Source of the DNA: Methanococcus voltae
GTDB taxonomy: Archaea; AGJL01; Methanococci; Methanococcales; Methanococcaceae
Length of the DNA: 64,000 bases
Assembly (NCBI RefSeq): GCF_024807655.1
Contig: NZ_JANUCR010000002.1
Span: 186,001-250,000 of the forward strand
Direction: 5' to 3'
The notes under the pieces are model-generated. The model was not told the DNA's origin. It saw nothing but the letters and a program-made list of their open reading frames with translations, and did not search any database. This document shows positions 30,296 through 41,064 of this stretch, piece by piece (position 1 is the stretch's first letter; every line of letters starts with the position of its first letter). Position numbers and translations under genes: made by a program.

Positions 30296-32416
30296 TTAAT
30301 GAATTTTTGAACCTATTTCAATGTCTCTGTCCAAGGTTAATAAACTTACAATACTGTCATCTTCAGCAGCTAATAACATACCTTGTGATTCAACACCGCA
30401 CAATTTTGCAGGTTGTAAGTTGCAGATTACAATAATCTTTTTACCAACTAATTCGTCGATTTCGTAGTCTCCTTTTAAGCCGGAAACGATTTGTCTTGTT
30501 TCTGTTCCAATATCAACCATAATTTTGTATAATTTTTTTGACCTTTTAACTTCTTCAACTTCAACGATTTTACCAACTCTAAGGTCGATTTTTGCAAAGT
30601 CGTCAATACTAACGAGGGTATTCTCTTCGCACATGTTTTCACCATTTTTATTTTTATTATCTTTTCCTTGACTACTTTTATTTTCATCTTTTTTATTATT
30701 ATTGTTTTTACCAATTTTTTTATTTTTCTTTTCTTCCGCTTTTATCAATTTTTCAAGTTTTTTCTTCATCATTTCAATTGATTCATCGCTAATTTTTGGG
30801 AATAAAATTTTTGGTTTTTTAAGTTCATTTCCTCGAAGTTTTAAATCATTTTCTTCATTCATTAATCCCAAAAGTGCAGAAGTTTTCTCAGGCATAAATG
30901 GCGATAACAAGTAAGTAAGACTTTTTACAACTTTACAGCACGTGTAAATAACTTGTTTAAGCCTTTCTTCATCTTCAATTGCCCATGGTTCATTTGATTG
31001 GAAATATCCGTTTCCTTCTTTTCCCAAAAGGATTATTTCCATAAGTGCATCTTTAAAGTTAAATTCTCTTATTAATTCATCTACTTTTAAAACTGTTTCT
31101 TCACTTTTTGAGAGTAATGCCTTATCAACGTCAAGCAACTGATTTTCATCAACTAATGGCACTTTTTCAAATTTTCTATTTGCAAAGACTAATGAACGGT
31201 GTGTGAAATTACCGATATTGTCAATTAATTCTGTATTAACTCTTTTTTGGAATTCGTCCCAGGAAAAGTCTGTATCCCTATAAAGTGGAGCATTTGCAAG
31301 TAAGAAGTATCTTAAATAGTCCGTATTGAAGTTTTTAACAAAGTCGGCAACCCAAACAACCCAATTTTTACTGGTGCTCATTTTTTTACCTTCTAAGGTA
31401 AGGTATCCCCCACTTACAACCGCAGTAGGCATTTTATAACCATTTACTTTGTTGACACCTTCTAACATTCCAGGCCAAAATACAGCGTGATGTACTGTAA
31501 TATCTTTCCCAATAAAATGAATTATTTCATTATTGTTTTCATTATTGTTGTTAGTTTTTTTATTTTCTTTATTTTCTTTATTTTCTTTCCAAAGGATTTC
31601 CCATTTATCGCCCAAAGCTTTAGAAAATGAGATATATCCGATAGGGGCTTCTAACCATACGTACATTACCTGGTCATCACAGTCAGGGATAGGTACACCC
31701 CATTTTAAATTTCTTGAAACATCCCAGTCGTGTAATTCATTAACCCAATTTAAAGCAAGGTTTTTAACGTGTTCAGGCATTTTTTCAGCTGAATTAAGGT
31801 ATTCAATTAATTCGCCTTTTAAAGCACTTAATTTAAAGAAATAATGTGTCGATTTTTTTAATTCTGGCGTAGTATTGCAATGTACGCAATAAGGTTCTTT
31901 TAATTCTGTAGGTTCAAGGTGTCTACCACAAACTTCACAATGGTCTCCTCTTGCTTCACCGCCACAAAACGGACATAAACCTTCTACATACCTGTCTGCA
32001 AGATATTTATCACATTTAGGACAGTAAAATTGTTCGATTTCTTTTTCATATATATAGCCAGCTTTTCTTAATTCTCTGTAAAATTCTTGAGAAGTTTCAA
32101 TATGTACATCGCTGTGCGTTTGTCCAAAATTATCAAATTCCACGTTTAAAGTATCTAAGTCAGCTTTAATTGCATTGTGGTATCTTTCAACAATATCTAT
32201 CGGTTTAACACCTTCTTTTTCAGCCGTAAGTGTAATAGGCACACCGTGGTTATCCGTACCGCCCACGTGGTAAACTTCTTCACCTTTTAATTTTAAAAAT
32301 CGTCTATATACGTCCGCAGGAATATAAGTGCTTCTTGCATGACCCAAATGTAAAGGTCCATTCGTATATGCTAACGCAGTAGTCAATAAATTAGCTTTTT
32401 TTTGCATATTTTCCAT
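30296..32416 (-). CDS. metG: Methionyl-tRNA synthetase
   Basis: A 706-aa class I synthetase. HIGH motif LHLGHAR near residue 20, two zinc knuckles (CPKCDKYL...[14 protein letters not shown]...CVHCN), and KMSKS motif [11 protein letters not shown]-terminal Trbp111/EMAPII-type tRNA-binding domain begins at [19 protein letters not shown]. Two Asn/Lys/Glu-rich insertions are unusual: one before [13 protein letters not shown] in the catalytic domain, and one linking to the tRNA-binding domain. Confidence 0.96.
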   Translation of the reverse strand: MENMQKKANLLTTALAYTNGPLHLGHARSTYIPADVYRRFLKLKGEEVYHVGGTDNHGVPITLTAEKEGVKPIDIVERYHNAIKADLDTLNVEFDNFGQTHSDVHIETSQEFYRELRKAGYIYEKEIEQFYCPKCDKYLADRYVEGLCPFCGGEARGDHCEVCGRHLEPTELKEPYCVHCNTTPELKKSTHYFFKLSALKGELIEYLNSAEKMPEHVKNLALNWVNELHDWDVSRNLKWGVPIPDCDDQVMYVWLEAPIGYISFSKALGDKWEILWKENKENKENKKTNNNNENNNEIIHFIGKDITVHHAVFWPGMLEGVNKVNGYKMPTAVVSGGYLTLEGKKMSTSKNWVVWVADFVKNFNTDYLRYFLLANAPLYRDTDFSWDEFQKRVNTELIDNIGNFTHRSLVFANRKFEKVPLVDENQLLDVDKALLSKSEETVLKVDELIREFNFKDALMEIILLGKEGNGYFQSNEPWAIEDEERLKQVIYTCCKVVKSLTYLLSPFMPEKTSALLGLMNEENDLKLRGNELKKPKILFPKISDESIEMMKKKLEKLIKAEEKKNKKIGKNNNNKKDENKSSQGKDNKNKNGENMCEENTLVSIDDFAKIDLRVGKIVEVEEVKRSKKLYKIMVDIGTETRQIVSGLKGDYEIDELVGKKIIVICNLQPAKLCGVESQGMLLAAEDDSIVSLLTLDRDIEIGSKIH

Positions 32417-32640
32417 AATATCACCATATAAGCCTTAATAATAATTACTATACAATCTATTACTATTTTTAATATATATAATTATTATCTTATAAAATTT
32501 AAAAAATTAACTTTGAAATATATATTATTAAGAAGTACCGGATATAACAATAAAAAAATTACGAATAAACATAATAACCTAATAAAAATAATAAAATAAT
32601 AAAGATGAAATAAAAATAAAAAATAACATATTAAATGGAA

Positions 32641-33060
32641 TTATATCACATTTGCACTATTTTTATATCCGTGTTCCGTAATGACACTTATTTTATCTGT
32701 AGATATGGCTTTAATATCATAAATAGTTATTAACTCAGTTTCTTGTGGGGCAATATATCCGCTACCCATACTTACAATATAATGCTCACCATTTTTTAAA
32801 ACAGATAGTTTACTAATATCTATTATTGTATTACCCGTATTTGTGATATTAAGTATGGTATTATTGATATTTCCAGTATCTACTGTTGCAATATTAATTA
32901 ATATCTTTTCGTTATTTTTTGTAATTATGTTTTCATAATGCTCGTCTTGTGAAGTGAGAACTTTTTCAAAATTATGGTCTGTTGCTATATAAACCATAGA
33001 TAAAGATGCTAACAATATAATAACAAGGCTGGAAATGCCTACGACTTGTGAAAATCCCAT
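32641..33060 (-). CDS. Archaellum FlaF/FlaG-like membrane protein
   Basis: A 139-aa protein with one N-terminal membrane helix (VVGISSLVIILLASLSMVYIATDH) and an outside beta-sandwich: LINIATVDTGNINNTILNITNTGNTIIDIS has the NTGNT turn typical of archaellin-like domains. That plan matches ArlF/ArlG stator proteins, which bind the S-layer. It lies outside any archaellum operon, so it may be a stand-alone relative. RBS AGAGGATAAT. Confidence 0.6.
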   Translation of the reverse strand: MGFSQVVGISSLVIILLASLSMVYIATDHNFEKVLTSQDEHYENIITKNNEKILINIATVDTGNINNTILNITNTGNTIIDISKLSVLKNGEHYIVSMGSGYIAPQETELITIYDIKAISTDKISVITEHGYKNSANVI

Positions 33061-33253
33061 ATTATCCTCTTTTATAGTAATATATGATACTTATATATGG
33101 TATTTATATGCAATATCATATTACGCATATGCTAACAATATATAAACAATATTATATAATTATAAAGTAGCTTTTAAAATATAAAAATTTTTTTAAAAAA
33201 TTCTATTAAATATAAAAATATTAAATATAGACTAAAATAAAAGTGAGATAAAG

Positions 33254-33327
33254 TGAGTCTGGAGAGATTTGAACTCCCGATCCTCGCCGAGTCAAGGCGA
33301 TGTCATAGCCAACTAGACCACAGACTC
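33254..33327 (-). tRNA. tRNA-Val (anticodon GAC)
   Basis: A full cloverleaf: acceptor GAGTCTG/CAGACTC, D arm GTC/GAC, anticodon stem TCGCC/GGCGA with loop TTGACTC, T arm GGGAG/CTCTC with loop TTCAAAT, discriminator A. CCA is not encoded. Loop positions 34-36 read GAC, so valine. Position 37 is T, whereas a purine is expected, which is odd. Confidence 0.85.
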
Positions 33328-33374
33328 TATATACAAATAATTTTTAAAAATAACAATTTTACTCTTAATATAAT

Positions 33375-33383
33375 ATATATAAA
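33375..33383 (-). promoter_or_regulatory. Box A promoter of tRNA-Val
   Basis: TTTATATAT on the minus strand, about 50 bp before the tRNA 5' end. A start about 25 bp further on would leave a 20-25 nt 5' leader. Confidence 0.6.
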
Positions 33384-33503
33384 ATTTGACCTGATATATA
33401 AACTTTTCTATATTATAAAATGAAACCAAAGATACTATAAAAAATAAAAATAAATTTTAGTTAGTTTTAGTTAGTTTTAATTAATTTTATTTTTTAATCA
33501 TTT

Positions 33504-35018
33504 TTAATCATTTTCTTTAGGGCAGTATTGTTTTTTATCTTTATTCTTAAGATTTGTAATATATGCATTTAAACCGCCTACAATAGCCACAGTCTTTTTA
33601 TCGTCCCTGAACACTTTTTCAATGAATCTTTTTTCTTCATATGCAATTTCAACAGCATAATCCAAAGTTTTTTGATGAAGTACTTGTTCATGTTCTGCGA
33701 TATAGTGGGTAGACAATTCCCCACTTAAAAAATCCTGTTCTTCCAAAACTGATTTATGGAATGGTATATTTGAGATAATTCCAAATATCATATATTCAGA
33801 GAGTGCTCTTTTCATTCTAACGATTGCTTCGTCCCTATTTTTACCAAAAGTTATTAATTTGGCAATCATTGAATCATAATATGGGGGTATTTCGGCCCCT
33901 CCGTAAACACCACTATCTATTCTAATACCTGGCCCTCCAGGAGACCTGTAATGTTTAATTTTACCAGGAGATGGAATGAAGTCGTTTACTGAGTCCTCAG
34001 CATTAATTCTGCATTCTATAGCGTGCCCTTTAAATGTAATGTCCTTTTGTTCATATGGCAGTTTGTTTCCATATGCTATTTTAATCTGTTCTTTGACAAT
34101 GTCCACACCAGTAATAATTTCAGTGATAGGGTGCTCAACTTGTACACGTGTATTCATCTCTAAGAAATAGAATTCTCCACCATTGTACAAAAATTCGACT
34201 GTACCTGCACTATAGTAATCAATACATTTAGCAGCAATTTTTGCAGCTTCCCCCATTTTTTCCCTTAATTCTGGGGTCATAATTGGAGATGGGGCTTCTT
34301 CGATAACTTTTTGATGTCTTCTTTGTATGGAACATTCCCTATCCCCTAAATGGATAACATTGCCGTGTTTATCTGCTAAAATCTGTATTTCAATGTGTCT
34401 TGGTTTTTCAAGGTATTTCTCAATGAATATCGTTGAATCACCAAAAGCACTTTGAGCAATAGATTTTGTAGATTGAATTGTGTCAATTAATTCGCTTTCG
34501 TCATTAGCGACACTCATTCCAATACCACCACCACCAGCAGAGGCTTTTATGATTACTGGGTATCCAATTTCTTTAGCAATTTTAGCTGCTTCCCCCTCAT
34601 CTTCGATAGGTTCTTCCCTACCTGGCAATACGGGAACACCCGCCTTTTTCATGGTTTTTTTAGCATTAATTTTGCTACCCATAAGTTCAATAGCTCGTAT
34701 AGGTGGGCCTATAAATTCAATATTTCTTTTATTACATTCATCTGCAAATTTTGAGTTTTCAGATAAAAATCCATATCCTGGATGTATACCATCAGCACCA
34801 GTTTTTTCAGCAATTTTAAGGATTTTTTCGTAATTTAAATAACTTTTGGAAGCTGGAGCTTCACCTATACTATAACATTCGTCAGCAAGGGCAGTATATA
34901 ACGAATGTTCATCGGCTTCAGAATAAACTGCAACAGTTTTAATACCCAATTCTTTACAAGCACGGATAATTCTAACTGCTATTTCTCCCCTATTTGCAAT
35001 AAGAATTTTTTTAAACAT
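33504..35018 (-). CDS. pycA: Pyruvate carboxylase subunit A (biotin carboxylase)
   Basis: A 504-aa ATP-grasp biotin carboxylase that carboxylates the biotin carried by PycB. Start [23 protein letters not shown]. Features: Gly-rich ATP loop [40 protein letters not shown] (catalytic) and a C-terminal lid domain. ATG 35018 is used because GTGAAATC precedes it. With PycB it makes oxaloacetate for the incomplete reductive TCA route. Downstream of pycB, gap 239 bp. Confidence 0.96.
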   Translation of the reverse strand: MFKKILIANRGEIAVRIIRACKELGIKTVAVYSEADEHSLYTALADECYSIGEAPASKSYLNYEKILKIAEKTGADGIHPGYGFLSENSKFADECNKRNIEFIGPPIRAIELMGSKINAKKTMKKAGVPVLPGREEPIEDEGEAAKIAKEIGYPVIIKASAGGGGIGMSVANDESELIDTIQSTKSIAQSAFGDSTIFIEKYLEKPRHIEIQILADKHGNVIHLGDRECSIQRRHQKVIEEAPSPIMTPELREKMGEAAKIAAKCIDYYSAGTVEFLYNGGEFYFLEMNTRVQVEHPITEIITGVDIVKEQIKIAYGNKLPYEQKDITFKGHAIECRINAEDSVNDFIPSPGKIKHYRSPGGPGIRIDSGVYGGAEIPPYYDSMIAKLITFGKNRDEAIVRMKRALSEYMIFGIISNIPFHKSVLEEQDFLSGELSTHYIAEHEQVLHQKTLDYAVEIAYEEKRFIEKVFRDDKKTVAIVGGLNAYITNLKNKDKKQYCPKEND

Positions 35019-35257
35019 GATTTCACACAATTATAATATTATAAAATTATACAATTATCGGATTATATTATCGGATTACATAATTATAGACTTATATTAT
35101 TTCAAAAATAAAATAGATTTAAATCAGACGATTATGGTTTATTATAATTATTTTATATTTTTTAGTCATATTTATCTAATTTAAATCTATTAATTTTTAT
35201 TTTTTAATATATACTTTTTAATTTTAATTAGTTTTAATTAGTTTTAATTAATTTTAA

Positions 35258-36985
35258 TTATTTTACAATCATTAAAATATCGCCAACGCTAACAGATTGA
35301 CCTTCGTGAACGATAATTTTTTCAACTTTTCCATCGACAGGGCATTCCACAGGGTTTTCCATTTTCATAGCTTCTAAAGTTATGATAGTATCGCCTGCTT
35401 TTACTTCAGCCCCTTCTTTAACATTAACCTTCGTGACCATTCCTCTAAATGGTGAATTTACAGCCCCTTCGGTTTCCGAATCTATTTTTTCCGTTTTAGG
35501 TTTCTTATATTCACTGCCGTAAACAGGTTCAACTTTAACCTCGTAAGCTTCACCGTCTACTTCAACAACGTATTTTGTAGGTATTTCTGAGAATTTTGAA
35601 ACTTCTTTTTCTTCAGGGATAGGCTCTTCTTCAGCTTCCCCTCTTAAGAATTTAACCGCAACTTGTGGATATAACGTGTAAGTTAATATGTCTTCCACTT
35701 CGTACTTTTCGTTTCTAATGAGACCTTTTTCTTTTGCTTCTTTTGCTCTTTTTTCGTATTCTGGTTCGAGTAAATCTGCAGGTCTACATTCAATTCGTTT
35801 TTCGCCAGTTTTTAATACTCTTTTAATAAGGTCTCTGTCTATACTTGCAGGAGCTTTTCCGTAGTATCCTCTTACGTAGTTAGAAACTTCATTCGTGATA
35901 ATTCTGTACCTTTCGCCAGTTAAAACGTTCATTACAGCTTGAGTACCCACAATCTGAGATGTAGGTGTTACCAATGGCGGGTATCCTAAATCTTTTCTTA
36001 CATTTGGAATTTCGTTTAAAACTTCTTCAAACTTGTCTATAGCACCCTGTTCTTTTAACTGGGATACTAAATTAGACAACATTCCTCCTGGAACTTGGTA
36101 TCTTAAAATTCTTGCGTCAACTCTTTCAGATATCGGGTTTATCAAATATTTATACTTGTTTCTAATCTCGTCAAAATAGTCTCTAATTTCTGTTAAAGCA
36201 ACTAAATTTAAACCGGTATCGTATTCTGTGTCTTTTAACGATGCCACCATACTTTCAATAGGGGGCTGTGAAGTACCCATTGATAAAGGTGAAATTGCAC
36301 AGTTTAATATGTCGATTCCTGCTTCAACTGATGTAATGTAAGTCATTGGTGCAATACCTGCCGTACAATGGCTGTGTAAATCAATAGGTATTGAAACTTC
36401 TTCTTTAAGTCTTTTGATTAATTCTTTTGCATCAAATGGAGTTAATAATCCCGCCATATCTTTAATACATATCGAATCACATTTATGTTCCTCAAAATTC
36501 CTTGCAAGTTCGATATATTGGTCTATTGTATGAACTGGGCTTGTAGTATATGATATAGCACCTTGAACGTGAGCACCGCATTCAACTGCAACTTTTATAG
36601 GGTACTCTAAGTTTCTTACGTCATTAAGTGCATCGAATATACGTATAATGTCGATACCATTTTCTACAGATTTTTTTACAAATTTTTCAACAACGTCATC
36701 TGAATAATGTCTATATCCGACTAAATTCTGACCTCTCAATAACATTTGTAATGGTGTTTCAGTTATTTTCTTTTTTAATTCCCTTAATCTTTCCCACGGG
36801 TCTTCATTTAAAAACCGGATACAGGAGTCAAATGTAGCCCCTCCCCAAACTTCCATCGAGTAAAAGCCTACTTCGTCCATTTTTTCAGCTATTGGCAACA
36901 TATCTGAAAGCCTTAATCGGGTAGCCATTAAAGATTGGTGGGCATCTCTAAAAGTAGTGTCTGTTATTTTTACGGATTTAACCAT
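35258..36985 (-). CDS. pycB: Pyruvate carboxylase subunit B (carboxyltransferase plus biotin carrier)
   Basis: A 575-aa subunit with an HMGL-like carboxyltransferase barrel from residue 1 (VKITDTTFRDAHQSLMATRLR, metal site DLHSHCTAG) and a conserved carboxylase domain. The C-terminal biotinyl domain carries the biotin lysine in LEAMKMENP about 35 residues from the end. RBS GAGGGATAAA. The split A/B form with biotin on B is the archaeal type. Oxaloacetate decarboxylase alpha is similar, but adjacent pycA settles the call. Confidence 0.96.
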   Translation of the reverse strand: MVKSVKITDTTFRDAHQSLMATRLRLSDMLPIAEKMDEVGFYSMEVWGGATFDSCIRFLNEDPWERLRELKKKITETPLQMLLRGQNLVGYRHYSDDVVEKFVKKSVENGIDIIRIFDALNDVRNLEYPIKVAVECGAHVQGAISYTTSPVHTIDQYIELARNFEEHKCDSICIKDMAGLLTPFDAKELIKRLKEEVSIPIDLHSHCTAGIAPMTYITSVEAGIDILNCAISPLSMGTSQPPIESMVASLKDTEYDTGLNLVALTEIRDYFDEIRNKYKYLINPISERVDARILRYQVPGGMLSNLVSQLKEQGAIDKFEEVLNEIPNVRKDLGYPPLVTPTSQIVGTQAVMNVLTGERYRIITNEVSNYVRGYYGKAPASIDRDLIKRVLKTGEKRIECRPADLLEPEYEKRAKEAKEKGLIRNEKYEVEDILTYTLYPQVAVKFLRGEAEEEPIPEEKEVSKFSEIPTKYVVEVDGEAYEVKVEPVYGSEYKKPKTEKIDSETEGAVNSPFRGMVTKVNVKEGAEVKAGDTIITLEAMKMENPVECPVDGKVEKIIVHEGQSVSVGDILMIVK

Positions 36986-37578
36986 TTTATCCCTCTAATC
37001 ATAATATCTCTATTAGTAATAGGATTTAGTCGTCATTAATACAGATAATTAAGTACAAATCTAATTGAAATATGATATAATATGATATAATAAAAATATA
37101 ATAATTAATAATGATATACTTATTTTTGATATTAATAATATTTTTACTATTTATTTTATTATTTCATAATTTCTTATCATTTGATTTATAATTATCTATG
37201 ATATAAAATTTACATAAAATTTAAAGATTAAAATTAGTAGACTGTCGATTTACAATATCATATTTATGAGTAATGATAATAACATTATCAAAGTATTATC
37301 TAAATATTTAGATTTAATATGTTTCTCAATGGAATATGTTAAATTTTATATTTATACATTATTGTAAAATCATAAAAATTTTTTAGAAAAATGTCTTAAT
37401 CTTGCTAATTTTTGATTTATTGCCAAAATACACATTACTCATCAAATGAAAATTAGTTCAAATATTGTGTATAATGTCCTGTGTAATATTACAAATTACT
37501 GTATGTAATATACCGTATGCAATATACAATAGTAAATATATTCAAATATACGAATTTAAAAATCGTGTATAAAAAAAG
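36986..37578. other. Long intergenic region between pycB and tRNA-Glu
   Basis: About 590 AT-rich bases with no credible ORF. The part next to pycB should hold its promoter (TATA-like ATATTATATCATATT about 37070-37090). I see no conserved RNA motif in it. Confidence 0.4.
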
Positions 37579-37653
37579 TGCTCCAGCCGGGATTTGAACC
37601 CGAGTCGCGGGCTCGAAAGGCCCGCATGATTGGCCGGACTACACCACTGGAGC
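37579..37653 (-). tRNA. tRNA-Glu (anticodon TTC)
   Basis: Cloverleaf: acceptor GCTCCAG/CTGGAGC, anticodon stem CGGGC/GCCCG with loop CTTTCGA, T arm TCGGG/CCCGG with loop TTCAAAT, discriminator A. Positions 34-36 read TTC, so glutamate. It lies 83 bp downstream of tRNA-Arg on the same strand, probably one transcript. CCA is not encoded. Confidence 0.93.
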
Positions 37654-37736
37654 AACGCCATAGCATTAGCTAAAAGTCCTTATGCGGTAATTTACAATCA
37701 TTATAATAGAATAATAATTATCATATGTTTAAAGAG

Positions 37737-37811
37737 CGGACCCGGAGGGATTCGAACCCCCGATCCCCGGCTTAGAAGGCCGGTGCCGTATCCAGACTAG
37801 GCCACGGGCCC
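37737..37811 (-). tRNA. tRNA-Arg (anticodon TCT)
   Basis: Cloverleaf: acceptor GGGCCCG/CGGGTCC with one G-T pair, anticodon stem CCGGC/GCCGG with loop CTTCTAA, T arm GGGGG/CCCTC with loop TTCGAAT, discriminator G. Positions 34-36 read TCT, the arginine decoder of AGA/AGG, which are the common Arg codons in this AT-rich genome. Confidence 0.95.
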
Positions 37812-38310
37812 ATTTTAAAAAATCGAACTAACATTATATTTAATTCGTTTGTATGTCTTGTTTTCTGTTTTACTTCACTAACTCACAAGAGCATACTATA
37901 GGATAGTACACATAATATATAAATGTTTCGTTGATTTATTTTACTAAATATTTGAATTATTTAATATTTTTATTTTTTAAACCTAAGTATGTAAACTTTG
38001 ATAAATTTTACATACATATTACATTTTTTTACATTTTTTTGATAGATTTATTTGAATGAGAATATCTTTTTAATCATATTTTTAGGTATGGTATTTATAT
38101 ATTATAAAATTAGTATATAGTTATGATATTACTAATATAGTGTTATCGATACTGTTTTATATTTAATTAATTAAATTAATTAAAGTTTATTGAATAATTT
38201 TATTAACTATTAATGTTTAATCTTACATCTTATTATAAAATTATATGAATCTTAAAAAAATATATGCTCTTTATTTTATGCCCCGGCTTTTAAAAGAGAG
38301 AGGTGTTTAC
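37812..38310. other. Divergent intergenic region tRNA-Arg/rpoE1
   Basis: About 500 bases. The left part carries the tRNA promoter; the right part must promote rpoE1 (TATA-like TATTTATATATTATAAA at 38090-38106 and further AT runs). In-frame codons from 38245 exist, but the start of rpoE1 is set at 38311. Confidence 0.45.
37916..37924 (-). promoter_or_regulatory. Box A promoter of the tRNA-Arg/tRNA-Glu unit
   Basis: ATTTATATA on the minus strand, with a start-like ATGC element about 25 bp downstream (near 37890). The predicted transcript would have a leader of about 80 nt before tRNA-Arg. Confidence 0.55.
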
Positions 38311-38880
38311 ATGTACAAAATATTAACTATTGAAGATACAATAAGAATTCCTCCAAAAATGTTTGGAAATCCTTTAAAAGACAATGTTCAAAAGGTTTTG
38401 ATGGAAAAATACGAAGGAATATTGGACAAAGACCTTGGTTTCATCTTAGCAATTGAAGATATCGACCAAATATCTGAAGGGGACATAATCTATGGTGATG
38501 GTGCAGCATACCACGATACCACATTTAATATCCTTACTTATGAACCGGAAGTTCATGAAATGATTGAGGGTGAAATTGTTGATATTGTTGAGTTTGGTGC
38601 TTTTATAAGACTTGGACCTTTAGATGGTTTAATACACATTTCGCAAGTAATGGATGATTATGTTGCATTTGACCCTCAGAGAGAAGCTATTATCGGAAAA
38701 GAGACTGGAAAAGTTCTTGAGAAAGGAGACAAAGTAAGAGCAAGAATTGTTGCAGTTAGTTTGAAAGAAGATAGAAAAAGAGGAAGTAAAATAGCTTTAA
38801 CTATGAGGCAACCAGCACTCGGTAAATTAGAATGGCTAGAAGATGAAAAATTAGAAACAATGGAAAATGCAGAATTTTAA
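38311..38880 (+). CDS. rpoE1: DNA-directed RNA polymerase subunit E' (Rpo7)
   Basis: A 189-aa stalk subunit of RNA polymerase. N-terminal RNP-like tip domain (MYKILTIEDTIRIPPKMFG), then an S1/OB RNA-binding domain (VEFGAFIRLGPLDGLIHISQVMDDY). The frame extends to 38245, but ATG 38311 follows the strong GAGAGAGGTG and matches the family start. First gene of a conserved archaeal cluster with spt4 and S24e. Confidence 0.96.
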   Translation: MYKILTIEDTIRIPPKMFGNPLKDNVQKVLMEKYEGILDKDLGFILAIEDIDQISEGDIIYGDGAAYHDTTFNILTYEPEVHEMIEGEIVDIVEFGAFIRLGPLDGLIHISQVMDDYVAFDPQREAIIGKETGKVLEKGDKVRARIVAVSLKEDRKRGSKIALTMRQPALGKLEWLEDEKLETMENAEF

Positions 38881-39203
38881 TTAATTTGGTTAATTTATCA
38901 TATTTTATCACATATTTAAATAATTTAAATAATTAATTTAAATTTAAGATATTGGATAAAAATGAAAATAATAGGGACAAAAATAATAAAAATATCACTA
39001 ATACGAATATGTATCGTAATAAAGGAAATATGATGCAAATGACATATTATAAAATAAATTTTTAAGTTGAATATTAATTTTATGTTATTATCATTATATT
39101 ATTATAATATTTTAAAAATTATTTAATTTTTTATTATTTTCGTTTTTAATGCTAAGACTATTATACTTATACTAATACTTTAAAAAATAAACAGAGGATG
39201 ATT
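38881..39203. other. Intergenic region inside the rpoE1-spt4 cluster, with an Asn-rich ORF remnant
   Basis: About 320 bases, unusually long for this cluster. In one frame, from TTG 38952 to a stop at 39065, it reads as a 37-residue Asn/Lys-rich peptide (DKNENNRDKNNKN...). It has no ribosome binding site. It may be a decayed low-complexity coding tail or chance; I do not call it a gene. Confidence 0.3.
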
Positions 39204-39395
39204 ATGGCAAGAAAAGGATTAAAAGCCTGCACAAAATGTAATTATATTACGCATGATGATTTTTGCCCAATATGTCAACACGAAACATCTGAAAACATTA
39301 GAGGTTTATTAATTATATTAGACCCCGTAAATTCAGAAGTTGCAAAAATAGCTCAAAAGGATATTAAGGGTAAATACGCATTATCTGTAAAATAA
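39204..39395 (+). CDS. spt4: Transcription elongation factor Spt4 (RNA polymerase subunit E'')
   Basis: A 63-aa zinc protein, partner of Spt5, which keeps RNA polymerase processive. Four Cys ligands in CTKCNYIT and CPICQHE, then the alpha/beta half GLLIILDPVNSEVAKIA. GAGGATGATT lies just before ATG 39204; an ATG at 39198 overlaps that site and is rejected. Confidence 0.95.
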   Translation: MARKGLKACTKCNYITHDDFCPICQHETSENIRGLLIILDPVNSEVAKIAQKDIKGKYALSVK

Positions 39396-39414
39396 TTTGT
39401 AAATTCGTGATTAT

Positions 39415-39933
39415 ATGAACAATTACATTATGACGAAGGAATTACAATCAATTTTAAAAACACCTTTAGGAAAAATTTACAAAGATATTCCCGAAGTTTT
39501 TAAAATTGTTAAGGACATATCTATATCAAATAATTTAATTATTTCTATAGGAGATATTACTACTAAAAATTTAATTGAATATGGCATAATTCCAAAAATA
39601 TCAATTTTAGATTTTAAAACTAAAAGAGATATTCCCGTGGATATTTCATATAACTTTAAAAAAGTATATACTGTAGATAACCCTGCAGGTACTATATCAC
39701 AAACATCAATGGAAATAATTAAATACTTATCTGACATAGATGATAGAGAAGTAGCTTTAATAGTTGCAGGAGAAGAGGATTTATTAACAATTCCTGTAAT
39801 AATATACTTTCCAATAGGTTGCTATATTTTTTATGGTCAACCTGACGAAGGAGTAGTAGTTGTTAAGATAACGGAAGAATTAAAACACTATGCTAATGAA
39901 ATTATTGATAAATTTGAAAAAAAGAATATTTAA
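39415..39933 (+). CDS. GTP-dependent dephospho-CoA kinase (DUF359)
   Basis: A 172-aa DUF359 protein. The Thermococcus member is known to phosphorylate dephospho-CoA with GTP, the last step of archaeal CoA synthesis. Landmarks: LKTPLGKIYKD, IISIGDITTKNLIEYG, NPAGTISQTSMEII, VAGEEDLLTIPVI and YGQPDEGVVVV. It follows spt4 by 19 bp with GTGATTAT as RBS, the usual gene order in Euryarchaeota. Confidence 0.88.
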   Translation: MNNYIMTKELQSILKTPLGKIYKDIPEVFKIVKDISISNNLIISIGDITTKNLIEYGIIPKISILDFKTKRDIPVDISYNFKKVYTVDNPAGTISQTSMEIIKYLSDIDDREVALIVAGEEDLLTIPVIIYFPIGCYIFYGQPDEGVVVVKITEELKHYANEIIDKFEKKNI

Positions 39934-40313
39934 TAAAAAGAATATTTAATATTATCAATATTATCAATATTATCAATATTATCATTATGTATGACAATTA
40001 TGTAAATATATGATATTCCAATAAATAACTATAAATAATCGTATATTGTTATGGAATATGGATTACAATAAATTATAATTATAATAATTATTATGTTTAT
40101 TATATTTATTCAACTATTCATCTATTCGACTATTACGACTTAATATTTAAATATCTTAACGTAGTATGTAGTATGTATCGTATGATATTGTTTATATTAT
40201 AATGCTATTTGATTGAGATATTTTAAAATTTTAGTATGTTAAAATAATAAGAAATATCGTATATCATTAAAATTTCGAAAAAAAATAATATATGAAAATA
40301 ATATGGTGAAATC
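39934..40313. other. Intergenic region with ATTATCAAT repeats
   Basis: About 380 bases. Three to four copies of ATTATCAAT at about 39953-39986 follow the kinase stop codon. The rest is AT-rich and should carry a promoter for rps24e (TATA-like AATAATATATGAAAATA near 40285). Confidence 0.5.
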
Positions 40314-40616
40314 ATGGACATAAAAGTAGTTTCAGAAAAAAACAACCCTTTATTAGGTAGAAAAGAAGTAAAATTCGCATTAAAATACGAAGGTGCTACA
40401 CCTGCAGTAAAAGATGTTAAAATGAAATTAGTAGCTATTTTAAATGCTAACAAAGAATTATTAGTAATCGATGAATTAGCACAAGAATTCGGTAAAATGG
40501 AAGCAAACGGATATGCAAAAATTTACGAAAGCGAAGAAGCTATGAATTCAATTGAAAAAAAATCAATCATCGAAAAAAATAAAATTGTTGAAGAAGCAGA
40601 AGAAGCTCAAGAATAA
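40314..40616 (+). CDS. rps24e: Ribosomal protein S24e
   Basis: A 100-aa archaeal/eukaryal small-subunit protein. The core [32 protein letters not shown] is diagnostic; an acidic/Lys tail ([10 protein letters not shown]) follows. RBS GGTGAAATC. Adjacent to rps27ae as in most Euryarchaeota. Confidence 0.95.
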   Translation: MDIKVVSEKNNPLLGRKEVKFALKYEGATPAVKDVKMKLVAILNANKELLVIDELAQEFGKMEANGYAKIYESEEAMNSIEKKSIIEKNKIVEEAEEAQE

Positions 40617-40714
40617 TTACATTAGTAATAATTAAATTAATAAAAATAAAAATAGTAAAGATACTAAAAATACTAAAGATAATAACTACACCTAATTATA
40701 AGGAGGAATAAATT

Positions 40715-40900
40715 ATGGCACAAAAAACAAAAAAGTCAGATTACTACAAAATTGATGGCGATAAAGTAGAAAGATTAAAAAAATCATGCCCTAAATGTGG
40801 AGAAGGCGTATTTATGGCAGAACACTTAAACAGATTCGCATGCGGTAAATGTGGATACATGGAATACAAGAAAAACGAAAAAGCAGAAAAAGAAGAATAA
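40715..40900 (+). CDS. rps27ae: Ribosomal protein S27ae
   Basis: A 61-aa zinc-ribbon ribosomal protein with [29 protein letters not shown], four Cys in two C-x2-C pairs. Very strong RBS AAGGAGG. In other archaea the next gene is commonly kae1-bud32; here the accessory element begins about 160 bp further on. Confidence 0.95.
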   Translation: MAQKTKKSDYYKIDGDKVERLKKSCPKCGEGVFMAEHLNRFACGKCGYMEYKKNEKAEKEE

Positions 40901-41064
40901 TTAATTAAATAATTATTCAATTATAATTTCTAAATTATAATTTATACTATTCTATTTTAGTTTTATTTAAAATTTAAATTAACGTTTAATTAACGTTTAA
41001 TTAGCTTTTTTATACTTATTTGATAATTTACTAATTTTATTTATTGGATACGCAATGTACTTTT

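Noticed and set aside
33254-37811. tRNA genes as attachment sites for the element
   Set aside because: All three tRNAs are over 4 kb from the 77-bp repeats and share no sequence with them.
38952-39065. Asn-rich 37-codon frame between rpoE1 and spt4
   Set aside because: Has no ribosome binding site, starts with TTG, and its composition is what AAT-rich noncoding DNA would give by chance.
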